From assembly GCF_037974355.1 (NCBI RefSeq), contig NZ_CP150235.1, positions 3,038,001 to 3,102,000 on the forward strand: 64,000 nucleotides of DNA. The letters are read 5' to 3'. Both the position numbers and the translations under genes were made by a program. The stretch is from Paenibacillus sp. FSL R5-0517. Lineage in GTDB: Bacteria; Bacillota; Bacilli; Paenibacillales; Paenibacillaceae. Shown here in pieces: positions 30,860 to 39,739 of the stretch. A model generated the notes under the pieces. The model was not told where the DNA came from, ran no database searches, and was given only the letters and a program-made list of their open reading frames with translations. Positions within the stretch are counted from its first letter, which is position 1. Each line of letters begins with the position of its first letter.

Positions 30860-30901
30860 AACCTCTGCAATCCCCTAGTCAATGGGGTGTAGAGGTTTTT
30901 G
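30860..30901 (+). terminator. Intrinsic terminator after MFS gene
   Basis: AACCTCT...AGAGGTT outer and ATCCCC/GGGGT inner pairing, with a T-run. Confidence 0.8.
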
Positions 30902-31051
30902 GCTACTTTACGAGATTGTGCGTGAGTAGAATATACTGTTTTCATATAGAGCAAGACTTGTTTTATTCATCGTAATCTATATAATTAAAATAGTTTTAAA
31001 AAGTATTATCTAATGTTAAATTATATGATGTGTACCAAGGGAGCAGTGATC

Positions 31052-31572
31052 ATGACTACAAAGACGGAAAAACAAAAAATGCTGGATGGCGAGCTGTACA
31101 TGGCTTCTGATCTCGAATTGTCTAAGGATCGAGAATATGCACGCAGAATGACGCGCACATTCAATCAAACGACAGAAACGGACGGAGAGCTTAGAACCAA
31201 GTTACTGAAGGAACTGTTTGGATCTACAGGTGAACATCTGGGTATGGAACCTAATATTCATGTGGATTATGGATATAACATTCATGTGGGCAATCATTTT
31301 TATGCCAACTTTAATTGTACGATATTAGATGTGTGTGAAGTTCGTATTGGAGACTATTGTTTAATGGGGCCAGATGTACATATCTATACAGCTACTCATC
31401 CACTCCATCCGCATGAACGCAATACGGGGGCAGAGTATGGCAAGCCAGTCACGATAGGGAATAATGTCTGGATAGGGGGAAGAGCCGTCATAAATCCGGG
31501 TGTTAGCATAGGGGATAACATATGATCGTGGGCGGCAATCCAGCCAGAATCATTAGAGAGATAGAGCTTTAA
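31052..31572 (+). pseudogene. Maltose/galactoside O-acetyltransferase with internal deletion
   Basis: From ATG 31052 (GGGAGC site) the frame encodes the N-terminal Mac domain and left-handed beta-helix hexapeptides (YNIHVGNHFYANFNCTILDV, TIGNNVWIGGRAVINPGVSI). It then runs into TGA at 31523. Two bases on, another frame gives MIVGGNPARIIREIEL and a stop at 31570-31572, which is the normal family C-terminus. The intact relative downstream shows that about 15 residues of the last coils (like IGAGSVVTKSIPSG) are missing here. I read a small frame-shifting deletion near 31517-31522. The product would lack its C-terminal cap. Confidence 0.8.
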
Positions 31573-31607
31573 CAAATGTATAGATAGAAGGTGGGAAGTG
31601 CCAGGAT

Positions 31608-32198
31608 ATGATGACTGAAAAAGAAAAATCTCAATTAGGGCTCTTATATAATGCCAATTATGATAAAGAGTTGATTGAAGAGCGTTTGTATGCCAAAGGA
31701 CTTTGTTACGATTATAACCAGCTCCATCCAGGCAAGATCCATGAACGAGAAGCGTTAATTAAGAAACTGCTCGGGAAAACGACTGATCGTTTCCTGATTG
31801 AACAGCCCTTTGTATGTGATTATGGTTATAATATTGAAATTGGTGAGAACTTCTATAGCAATCATAATATTGTCATGTTGGATGGAGGCAAAATCAGTTT
31901 TGGAGATAACGTTTTTATTGCTCCAAATTGTGGTTTTTATACTGCTGGCCACCCTTTTGATGTAGAGCAGCGCAATGAAGGTCTGGAGATTGTTGGACCC
32001 ATCACGGTAGGGAATAATGTGTGGATCGGTGGCGGTGTGACCGTTCTTGCCGGAGTTACCATCGGAGACAATACGATCATTGGAGCAGGGAGCGTAGTGA
32101 CCAAGAGTATACCGTCTGGGGTGATTGCAGCGGGCAACCCTTGCAGGGTCATTCGCGAGATAACCGAAGAAGACAAAACAAAGTACAGCAGGATGTAG
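31608..32198 (+). CDS. Maltose/galactoside O-acetyltransferase, LbH family
   Basis: 196 residues. It has an N-terminal maltose-acetyltransferase domain (MTEKEKSQLGLLYNANYDKE) and a full left-handed beta-helix with hexapeptide repeats (ITVGNNVWIGGGVTVLAGVT, IGDNTIIGAGSVVTKSIPSG). The catalytic histidine lies in YTAGHPFD. It transfers acetyl from acetyl-CoA to the 6-hydroxyl of maltose, glucose or a galactoside. It lies right behind a deleted relative of the same family, probably in one transcript. A terminator follows. Confidence 0.9.
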   Translation: MMTEKEKSQLGLLYNANYDKELIEERLYAKGLCYDYNQLHPGKIHEREALIKKLLGKTTDRFLIEQPFVCDYGYNIEIGENFYSNHNIVMLDGGKISFGDNVFIAPNCGFYTAGHPFDVEQRNEGLEIVGPITVGNNVWIGGGVTVLAGVTIGDNTIIGAGSVVTKSIPSGVIAAGNPCRVIREITEEDKTKYSRM

Positions 32199-32240
32199 TG
32201 AAGAACATATATAGTAAAGAATAGGATAACAGCTAATGAG

Positions 32241-32277
32241 AATGCCCGATGTTTATCGTTTAACATCGGGCATTTAT
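32241..32277 (+). terminator. Intrinsic terminator after acetyltransferase
   Basis: A 13-bp perfect stem AATGCCCGATGTT/AACATCGGGCATT. Confidence 0.75.
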
Positions 32278-32399
32278 AATAGCACCCCCCAGACAGTAAA
32301 CATGCCAAGGTATCGTATAACCGACACTTTTTCACGTAATTTGTTGGGGGATAGACGGATATATCTGTTACATTTGCTAAAACATTTGCTTGAGAAACT

Positions 32400-33857
<1,458 letters not shown>

Positions 33858-33862
33858 TTATT

Positions 33863-34048
33863 TAAGAGGTTGTTCAAAAAGCCCGCTTTTGATTACAAAA
33901 GATGCCTAACGGCATCATCAGCATCGAATATGGAATTCAGCCGAAATGTCCGTTGCTCACGTAGTTTTCCCTACGCTCTGCTACTCCATTTCTATCTTCA
34001 TCCCATCTTCTCGGTACTGAAAACTGATCTTTTTCAACACGCACTTTA
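33863..34048. repeat. MITE-like repeat with imperfect terminal inverted repeats (first)
   Basis: About 186 bases bounded by GGTTGTTCAAAAAG and its imperfect mirror CTTTTTCAACACGCAC. It contains no gene. It resembles intergenic repeats I associate with Paenibacillus genomes, from memory only. It lies between the promoter and the start of the GH1 gene, so it would be transcribed as part of the leader. Confidence 0.55.
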
Positions 34049-34075
34049 AGGTGATCCATGTATGACATAAAAAAG

Positions 34076-34104
34076 CTTAAACGTTGTAACGGGTTACACG
34101 TCAA
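34076..34104 (-). promoter_or_regulatory. Promoter of GH1 gene with operator in the spacer
   Basis: On the minus strand TTGACG (-35; 34104-34099) and TTTAAG (-10; 34081-34076) are 17 bases apart. The spacer contains the palindrome TGTAACCCGTTACA (34098-34085), a typical LacI-family operator. Binding there would block the promoter. Confidence 0.65.
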
Positions 34105-34148
34105 GTTTTACTTTTGATCCTAATCTGAGGCATACTATTATTCGAAGT

Positions 34149-34330
34149 AAGTTCAACTAAAATTTACACGAAAACGGAGAGGACAGAAATAACCAGAAGA
34201 AGCGAAGCGGTCGCCTTTATCCCCGGATTTTCCCGTTTAGATAAGGGGAATTAAAAAATCTGGGGATAACAGCGATCGGAAGGTTGTTCTGTCATCGAAG
34301 TTCCAGTGTAAATAATCTTGGTTGAACTAA
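34149..34330. repeat. MITE-like repeat with terminal inverted repeats (second)
   Basis: The ends AAGTTCAACTAA and TTGGTTGAACTAA are inverted copies (perfect AGTTCAAC/GTTGAACT), extended imperfectly to TTTACAC/GTGTAAA. Inside, ATCCCCGGATTTT pairs with AAAATCTGGGGAT and GACAGAA with TTCTGTC, so the whole unit can fold as one long hairpin. No gene. It lies between the operator and the LacI gene. Confidence 0.6.
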
Positions 34331-34360
34331 TATCGTTCGTTAGCAAGAAAGGAGTCTCCG

Positions 34361-35329
34361 ATGTCCAAGTTTGATGAAATTATGAAGCGGTCCGGTTACT
34401 CAAAAGCGACAGTGTCACGCGTGATTAATCATTCTCCGCATGTTAGTGATGAAGCAAGGCAGATCATCACGGATATTATGAAACAGTTGAATTATATTCC
34501 CAACCGAAATGCGATATCGTTATCAACAGGGCAAACGAAGCAGATTGGAATTGTGACCTCTACCACAGGAGAAATCATTCTTACATTCATGAATCAATTC
34601 ATTGATACAGCTATGGATTTTGGATTTCAGACGATTATCTATACATCCCGTGGAGATCCGGAGATTGAATTGCAAGCGTTCGAAGATCTGCGCAGTAAAC
34701 GAGTCGATGGGCTGGTGATTATCGCTTGTGTCAATGACCCTCGCAAGTTGAAAGCATATTGTGAGTATGGTCCCATTGTCTCCTGGCAGCGAATGGGGAA
34801 TGACGAGATTCCTTCTGTGGCGATGGATCAGGCAGAAGGGTATACGTTAGCTCTGGAGCATCTGGTTTCGAGAGGATATACTCGAATTGCAAATGCATTT
34901 GGCAGGGCTGAAAGTTTGAATACCCAGAGTCGCCGTGAAGCTTATGAATCTTATATGAAGAGCAAAGGGTTACCTGTGTGGTCTGAAGCGTATCAATATT
35001 CTGTATTCAGCTCCACAGATGGCGAAGAAGCGATGTGCAGAATGGCAGAGGGGCCAGAACTTCCACAAGCTGTATTATGTTCGAATGATTATGCAGCCAT
35101 CGGCATTCTGAGTGAAGCACGCAGACGAAATATCCAGGTACCGGAACAACTCGCCATTGTGGGGTTTGATGATATTGAGCTTTCCCGTGTTCTCGGAATC
35201 ACGACCATACACAATCCGATCGCAGAGCAAGCCACCCAAGCATTTCATCAATTATGGGCTGTATTGGGTAAAACAGAGCTGAAAACCGAGAAGCTGACAT
35301 ACCAGCTGATTGAGCGTGAGACAACTTGA
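34361..35329 (+). CDS. LacI-family repressor of the beta-glucoside gene
   Basis: 322 residues. The helix-turn-helix at residues 1-50 (SGYSKATVSRVINHSPHVSD) is followed by the periplasmic-binding-like sensor domain (IGIVTSTTGEIILTFMNQFI, RVDGLVIIACVN, IVGFDDIELSRVLGITTIHN). AAAGGAG precedes ATG 34361. It faces the GH1 gene, and a LacI-type palindrome lies in that gene's promoter, so it probably represses GH1 in the absence of a beta-glucoside. The N-terminal helix-turn-helix begins somewhat later than in classical LacI proteins. Confidence 0.9.
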   Translation: MSKFDEIMKRSGYSKATVSRVINHSPHVSDEARQIITDIMKQLNYIPNRNAISLSTGQTKQIGIVTSTTGEIILTFMNQFIDTAMDFGFQTIIYTSRGDPEIELQAFEDLRSKRVDGLVIIACVNDPRKLKAYCEYGPIVSWQRMGNDEIPSVAMDQAEGYTLALEHLVSRGYTRIANAFGRAESLNTQSRREAYESYMKSKGLPVWSEAYQYSVFSSTDGEEAMCRMAEGPELPQAVLCSNDYAAIGILSEARRRNIQVPEQLAIVGFDDIELSRVLGITTIHNPIAEQATQAFHQLWAVLGKTELKTEKLTYQLIERETT

Positions 35330-35343
35330 ATCCGTAAGACCTG

Positions 35344-35367
35344 AACCTGATGGGGGAATCGGGTTTT
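35344..35367 (+). terminator. Weak intrinsic terminator after LacI gene
   Basis: AACCTGAT/ATCGGGTT stem (with one G-U pair) and a four-T tail. Confidence 0.5.
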
Positions 35368-35540
35368 GTGGATTCAATAATTATTCAAATTTGAAGCATT
35401 TTCGAATTAACCTCATACGTTATACTGAGGATAAGCTTCAGAACAACATATCTGTACGGAGATGTGGCGTGAAGTTTTCGTATCATGTTACAAGTTACAT
35501 ATTTCACAAACGATTAGCGGGAAAGGTGAGAATGGACCTT

Positions 35541-35834
35541 ATGAAAACAGTGACAGGCCGATTCAGAATTGCGGGCATATGGGAGGGTGTATCATTACTG
35601 CTATTAATTTTTATTGCTATGCCTCTGAAATATTTTGCAGATATCTCTTCCGCTGTAGCCGTAATGGGCATGATTCATGGTATTTTGTTTCCTTTGTACC
35701 TTATTGCGCTAGTGCATCTGGCTGTGGTCAAAAAGTGGAAGATTACGCGCTGGCTGATGGGTGGAGTGGCCGGTCTTCTGCCATTTGGAACTTTTGTATT
35801 TGAATCTTATCTTCGAAAGAGAGATTGGAATTAA
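35541..35834 (+). CDS. DUF3817 small integral membrane protein
   Basis: 97 residues with three hydrophobic segments: GIWEGVSLLLLIFIAMPLKY, VMGMIHGILFPLYLIALVHL and MGGVAGLLPFGTFVFESYL. The GRFRIAGIWEG start and the MPLKY and MGMIHG motifs are typical of the DUF3817 (YdzA-like) family. The open frame extends far upstream, but AGGTGAG at 35524-35530 fits ATG 35541 best; ATG 35532 is the alternative. The function of the family is unknown. It is placed in the cell membrane. Confidence 0.8.
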   Translation: MKTVTGRFRIAGIWEGVSLLLLIFIAMPLKYFADISSAVAVMGMIHGILFPLYLIALVHLAVVKKWKITRWLMGGVAGLLPFGTFVFESYLRKRDWN

Positions 35835-35875
35835 TATGTAATAAAAGAGGCAAAATCAATAAAATACAAATCAAA

Positions 35876-35917
35876 GCAGGCGACCCAGTACGGATGTTAT
35901 CCGAAGAGGTCGCCTGC
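35876..35917 (-). terminator. Intrinsic terminator of the small secreted peptide gene
   Basis: A 10-bp GC-rich perfect stem GCAGGCGACC/GGTCGCCTGC. On the minus strand it is followed by a T-rich stretch. Confidence 0.65.
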
Positions 35918-35933
35918 TGAGTTCTATCGAGTT

Positions 35934-36071
35934 TTATTTCACTACACCTGTTTGACGATCGGACAACAGGCTTACTCCAACATCGCCAGAGGCATTGGAC
36001 ACAGGTGCATAGGCCGAGAAGGAAGTAACAACAACTAGGGCAGTGAACAGAAATAAGAATGATTTTTTCAT
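35934..36071 (-). CDS. 45-residue exported peptide precursor, Phr-like
   Basis: ATG 36071 to TAA 35934 encodes a signal peptide (MKKSFLFLFTALVVVTSFSA) and a short tail ending LLSDRQTGVVK. GAGGT lies six bases before the start. Length, signal sequence and the SDRQTG segment recall Phr signalling-peptide precursors of Bacillus, whose active pentapeptides (such as SRNVT, ERPVG) lie near the C-terminus. No rap gene is adjacent, so this remains a suggestion. It could equally be an unrelated small secreted protein. Confidence 0.6.
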   Translation of the reverse strand: MKKSFLFLFTALVVVTSFSAYAPVSNASGDVGVSLLSDRQTGVVK

Positions 36072-36190
36072 ACCATAACCTCTTTCTTATGGGGATATAT
36101 TCCATTTAATTGTAACGCACATAGGCTATACTTGAAAAGAAAAAATTTTAACTAAGAAAGCCATTGAATGATGGAAAGGGTTGAGTTTCT

Positions 36191-36535
36191 GTGAAAGATA
36201 TTCATGAATTAACATCCATAGAAATGGTTGAAGAGGCTATTCAGCAAAATGAATTCGTTTTTTTGTATGTATCTCGTCTGGAGTGCAATGTATGTCACGC
36301 TTTACTTCCGAAGATCAGGGCGTTGCTTGAACCTTATCCATCCATATATTTGGGGCACATTGATGCTAACGTAGTGGAAGAAGTCGCTTCCAGGTTTCTT
36401 ATTTTTACCGTTCCAACAATGATCATGATTGTGGAGCAGAAGGAATATATTCGAGCGGATCGTTTTGTGCGCTTGGAACGTCTGGAAGAGCAGCTGCAAC
36501 AGATTTACTCCATGTATAACCAGGATGGGGAATAG
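36191..36535 (+). CDS. Thioredoxin-like protein with CNVC motif
   Basis: 114 residues of thioredoxin fold. The redox motif is LECNVCHAL near residue 33-36, and cis-proline is in FTVPTMIMI. The C-terminal helix is shorter than usual. It starts at GTG 36191 with AAAGGG about 10 bases upstream. The CNVC centre differs from the usual CGPC, suggesting a specialised thiol-disulfide role in the cytoplasm. It stands alone, with a terminator behind. Confidence 0.82.
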   Translation: MKDIHELTSIEMVEEAIQQNEFVFLYVSRLECNVCHALLPKIRALLEPYPSIYLGHIDANVVEEVASRFLIFTVPTMIMIVEQKEYIRADRFVRLERLEEQLQQIYSMYNQDGE

Positions 36536-36554
36536 AAAGCGAAAGCTTCAGGAA

Positions 36555-36581
36555 CGGCGGCTCATACGTGAGCCGTTTTTT
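36555..36581 (+). terminator. Intrinsic terminator after thioredoxin-like gene
   Basis: CGGCTCA/TGAGCCG stem with six T. Confidence 0.85.
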
Positions 36582-36604
36582 GTGCTCGAAAATTAAAGTG
36601 TTGC

Positions 36605-36653
36605 CATGAAAACGGTTTTATGATAATTTAAACATTATAAAAACGTTTTTATA
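36605..36653 (+). promoter_or_regulatory. LacI-type operators before regulator gene
   Basis: A perfect 18-base palindrome, TATAAAAACGTTTTTATA, lies at 36636-36653. A related element (AAAACGGTTTTAT) lies at 36609-36621. The same palindrome precedes the following operon, which indicates autoregulation. Confidence 0.7.
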
Positions 36654-36670
36654 GCAAAGGAACAAAAATT

Positions 36671-37693
36671 ATGGCAAAAATAACGATTAAAGATGTAGCA
36701 AGGGAAGCTGGCGTATCCATATCTACCGTCTCCAACGCTTTAAATGGTGTAGATGTCTTAAACCCGGAGACGAAATCACATGTCCTCAAAGTGGCAGAGC
36801 GATTGAATTATGTGCCCAACCTGAATGGCAAGCTTTTGAAGTCCGGCCAAACCAAAATGCTCGGTTTTTTCACTACAAGTGTATCGGGCCCGTATTTCTA
36901 TAAGCTGGTTGAATCGATGTCTCGCGAATGTGATCGTCTTGGGTATGGTTTGAATGTATTTGTGACCAAGGATAAACACGTTATTATGAGTAATATTCTG
37001 GGTCGGCGGGTGGATGGTGTCATTATATACGAAGAGCTTCGGATCGATGAGCAAGATATTATCGCCATGGAGAAAGACAAGATCAAGGCTGTTTTTCTGG
37101 ATCGGGTCTATCAGAGCGATACGATGGGAAGTGTCATTTTTGACTCGTATGTGGCTGCTTACGAAGCAACCAAGTATTTGATTGGGCTGGGGCACAAGAA
37201 AATTGCTTATATTTCCGGTGTGGACACGATGTTCGATAGTGTGCAACGTAGAGATGGCTATCTGGCTGCTCTGCATGAATACCAGCTTCCAATCGATGAA
37301 GATTACATTATACAGGGGTATTTTGAAGAGGATAGCACATATAGTGCTATAAAATCTTTTCTTCATTTGCATCCCGGCAAGCGGCCGGATGCATTTCTTG
37401 CAGGGAATGACTTGAGTGCAATTGGCTGTATGCATGCGTTGAAGTCAGAGGGCTTTGAAGTGCCTCAAGATGTTAGTGTCGTAGGTTTCGATGATATTGA
37501 TATCGCACAGTATTTTTCTCCACCGCTCACAACGGTAAGAAATCAGATTGCAAGACAGGGTATCCTGGCCATCAATCAACTGGTAGGCATGATCAAGGAG
37601 AAAGAACAAGGGGCAGCGCAAAAATTGGCGGGTGAACTGGTGGTTAGAGGTTCAAGTCATGTGAAGATCGACCGGAAAGACTATCGTACATAA
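36671..37693 (+). CDS. LacI-family repressor of the GH30/ABC operon
   Basis: 340 residues. A canonical LacI helix-turn-helix (ITIKDVAREAGVSISTVSNA) is followed by the hinge helix (LNGKLLKSGQTK) and sugar-binding domain (LGFFTTSVSGPYFYKLVESM, VVGFDDIDIAQYFSPPLTTV). AAAGGA precedes ATG 36671. Identical AT-rich palindromes with an AAACGTTT core lie upstream of this gene and of the transporter operon. The inducer is unknown, probably the sugar taken up by that importer. A terminator overlaps the 3' end. Confidence 0.93.
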   Translation: MAKITIKDVAREAGVSISTVSNALNGVDVLNPETKSHVLKVAERLNYVPNLNGKLLKSGQTKMLGFFTTSVSGPYFYKLVESMSRECDRLGYGLNVFVTKDKHVIMSNILGRRVDGVIIYEELRIDEQDIIAMEKDKIKAVFLDRVYQSDTMGSVIFDSYVAAYEATKYLIGLGHKKIAYISGVDTMFDSVQRRDGYLAALHEYQLPIDEDYIIQGYFEEDSTYSAIKSFLHLHPGKRPDAFLAGNDLSAIGCMHALKSEGFEVPQDVSVVGFDDIDIAQYFSPPLTTVRNQIARQGILAINQLVGMIKEKEQGAAQKLAGELVVRGSSHVKIDRKDYRT

Positions 37694-37725
37694 GTTGACT
37701 CAGCTGCTTCTCCGGTCTTTTTTTA
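37670..37725 (+). terminator. Intrinsic terminator after LacI gene
   Basis: GACCGGA (inside the last codons) pairs with TCCGGTC, followed by seven T. Confidence 0.6.
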
Positions 37726-37761
37726 CATAAATACAAACAAAGGGGGTTTTTATGGCGAAAA

Positions 37762-37780
37762 ATAAAAACGTTTTTATAAT
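37762..37780 (+). promoter_or_regulatory. Operator and -10 box of GH30/ABC operon
   Basis: The perfect 16-base palindrome ATAAAAACGTTTTTAT (37762-37777) overlaps a consensus TATAAT box (37775-37780). It is the same motif as upstream of the LacI gene. Confidence 0.75.
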
Positions 37781-37809
37781 AAACGTAAGGCGGAGGGGAG
37801 TACAAAAAC

Positions 37810-38799
37810 GTGGATAAATTAGCCGTAGAAACTTCAACCGGTAAACATACGATCGGTCCTAACGGAAAGAAGCCCATCGGGCAACGGATCAAAGAATTCA
37901 TAGTGGATTATCGAAGACAATGGGAGATTCAATCCATGATTATCCCTGGCATTATATTTATGATTATTTTCTGTTATATCCCGATCTACGGATTGACGAT
38001 TGCCTTCAAAAATTACACGGTCATTGATACGCTTGCTACGGCTCCATGGGTAGGACTGGATAACTTCAGAATCATTTTGTCTGACAAATACTTCTGGGAT
38101 GCAGTTGTGAACACACTGGGGATCAGCTTTTTGAAACTGGGGATCGGCTTTGTCATTCCGATTATTCTTGCGATCATGATCTATGAGTTAAACAGCGGAC
38201 GCTTCAAAAAGTTTGTGCAAACGGTTTCATATTTACCCCACTTTTTGTCCTGGATCGTACTCGGGGGAATGCTGATCACCTGGTTTTCAACAACGGGCTT
38301 ATTTAACCAGTTGTTGCTTAGTCTTGGAGTGATATCGCAACCGCAGAACATTTTGCTGGATGCAGGCAAGTATTGGTGGATTGCTACCTTATCCGATATT
38401 TGGAAAGAGGCAGGCTGGGGAACGATTCTGTATCTGGCGATTATGGCGAAGATTGATCCTACGTATTATGAAGCTGCCAAAATCGATGGTGCAAGCCGTC
38501 TCAGACAGATATGGAATATCACTTTACCTAATATGCGCTCCATTATCAGCCTCAATCTGATTCTAACTGTAAGCGGTTTATTGGGGTCGAATCTGGATCA
38601 GACTCTGGTTCTCATGAACTCCCAAAACCGCGATAAAGCGGAAGTCATCAATTCATACGTGTATCGTATGGGGATGTCTCAGGGTGACTTTTCATATGCC
38701 ACGGCCGTTGGATTGGGTGTCTCAATCATATCTGTCATTCTGCTCGTCACGGCGAACAAAATTACCAGCAAATTAAATGATAATCAATCTGTGTTGTAG
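37810..38799 (+). CDS. Sugar ABC transporter permease, LplB-like (CUT1)
   Basis: 329 residues with a longer hydrophilic N-terminus than its counterpart at 20.9 kb, then six membrane segments (MIIPGIIFMIIFCYIPIYGL). The EAA loop is YEAAKIDGASRLRQIWNITLP. It starts at GTG 37810 after GGAGGGG. It is the first gene of the operon permease-permease-lipoprotein-GH30. No ATPase gene is present. Confidence 0.92.
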   Translation: MDKLAVETSTGKHTIGPNGKKPIGQRIKEFIVDYRRQWEIQSMIIPGIIFMIIFCYIPIYGLTIAFKNYTVIDTLATAPWVGLDNFRIILSDKYFWDAVVNTLGISFLKLGIGFVIPIILAIMIYELNSGRFKKFVQTVSYLPHFLSWIVLGGMLITWFSTTGLFNQLLLSLGVISQPQNILLDAGKYWWIATLSDIWKEAGWGTILYLAIMAKIDPTYYEAAKIDGASRLRQIWNITLPNMRSIISLNLILTVSGLLGSNLDQTLVLMNSQNRDKAEVINSYVYRMGMSQGDFSYATAVGLGVSIISVILLVTANKITSKLNDNQSVL

Positions 38800-38814
38800 A
38801 AGGAGGCATCCCGC

Positions 38815-39702
38815 GTGAATGGAAAGGTGGCAAAAGAAGATCTCGATAGTCGGATCTTTGATACTTTAAATATGATTTTGTTAATCATCTGTACGATCGT
38901 TATTCTGGTTCCGCTCTGGAATGTCATTATCTCTTCCTTTAGCTCAGGCAAAGCGTTGGCGGAAGGTGGATTCATCTTCTGGTCACCGGAATTCTCGCTG
39001 GAGAATTACAGAGCAGTATTCAACGATCAAGGCATATGGCAGGCTTTCTTCATATCGGTGTCCAAAACAACGATTGGTGTTGTTACACATGTGTTCTTCT
39101 GTGCCATGGTTGGTTACGGTCTGAGCAAAAAGTACATAAGAGGCCGTAAATTATATGTTGCCATGGGTGTCATCACAATGTTCTTCTCCGGTGGCATGAT
39201 CCCAACATATCTGTTAATCAAATCCCTTGGATTGTTAAACAGCTTCTGGGTGTACATTATTCCGGCGTTATTCAGTTTCTATGATGTCGTGATTCTGATG
39301 AATTTCTTCCGAAATGTCCCGGATTCTCTGGAGGAGTCGGCTAAGATTGACGGCGCAGGGGATTGGCATATTTTCCTGAAAATATTCATTCCACTCTCCA
39401 TGCCTGCCATGGCTACAATTGCGCTATTTAATGGGGTGGGGCAATGGAACGACTTCATGACAACCAAGTTATACATTACCGATCAGTCACTGTATCCACT
39501 TCAGATGATGCTGTATGAGATTATCGTTCAGTCCCAGACCCAATCCATGCAAAATGTTGGGGGTTCGGCTGTGATCGAAACAACGACCAAAGGCGTGCAG
39601 TTGGCCACAATTGTCATTACAACACTCCCGATCGTGCTGATCTATCCCATTGTTCAGAGATACTTTATCTCGGGAATGATGCTGGGTGCGGTCAAGGAAT
39701 AG
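38815..39702 (+). CDS. Sugar ABC transporter permease, LplC/YtcP-like (CUT1)
   Basis: 295 residues and six membrane segments. The EAA loop is EESAKIDGAGDWHIFLKIFI and the ending ISGMMLGAVKE is family-typical. The start is GTG 38815 with AGGAGG about eight bases upstream, 15 bases after the preceding gene. It is the partner of that permease in the membrane channel. Confidence 0.92.
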   Translation: MNGKVAKEDLDSRIFDTLNMILLIICTIVILVPLWNVIISSFSSGKALAEGGFIFWSPEFSLENYRAVFNDQGIWQAFFISVSKTTIGVVTHVFFCAMVGYGLSKKYIRGRKLYVAMGVITMFFSGGMIPTYLLIKSLGLLNSFWVYIIPALFSFYDVVILMNFFRNVPDSLEESAKIDGAGDWHIFLKIFIPLSMPAMATIALFNGVGQWNDFMTTKLYITDQSLYPLQMMLYEIIVQSQTQSMQNVGGSAVIETTTKGVQLATIVITTLPIVLIYPIVQRYFISGMMLGAVKE

Positions 39703-39739
39703 AAGAAACAAATACCCCAATATGAGGAGGAACAAAAAC

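Noticed and set aside
34149..34330. Structured RNA or riboswitch in the LacI leader
   Set aside because: The folding is explained by a whole-length inverted repeat with matching ends, more like a mobile repeat.
35310..35540. N-terminal extension of the DUF3817 protein
   Set aside because: The extension overlaps the LacI gene end and its terminator and has no family similarity; a ribosome site supports a start near 35541.
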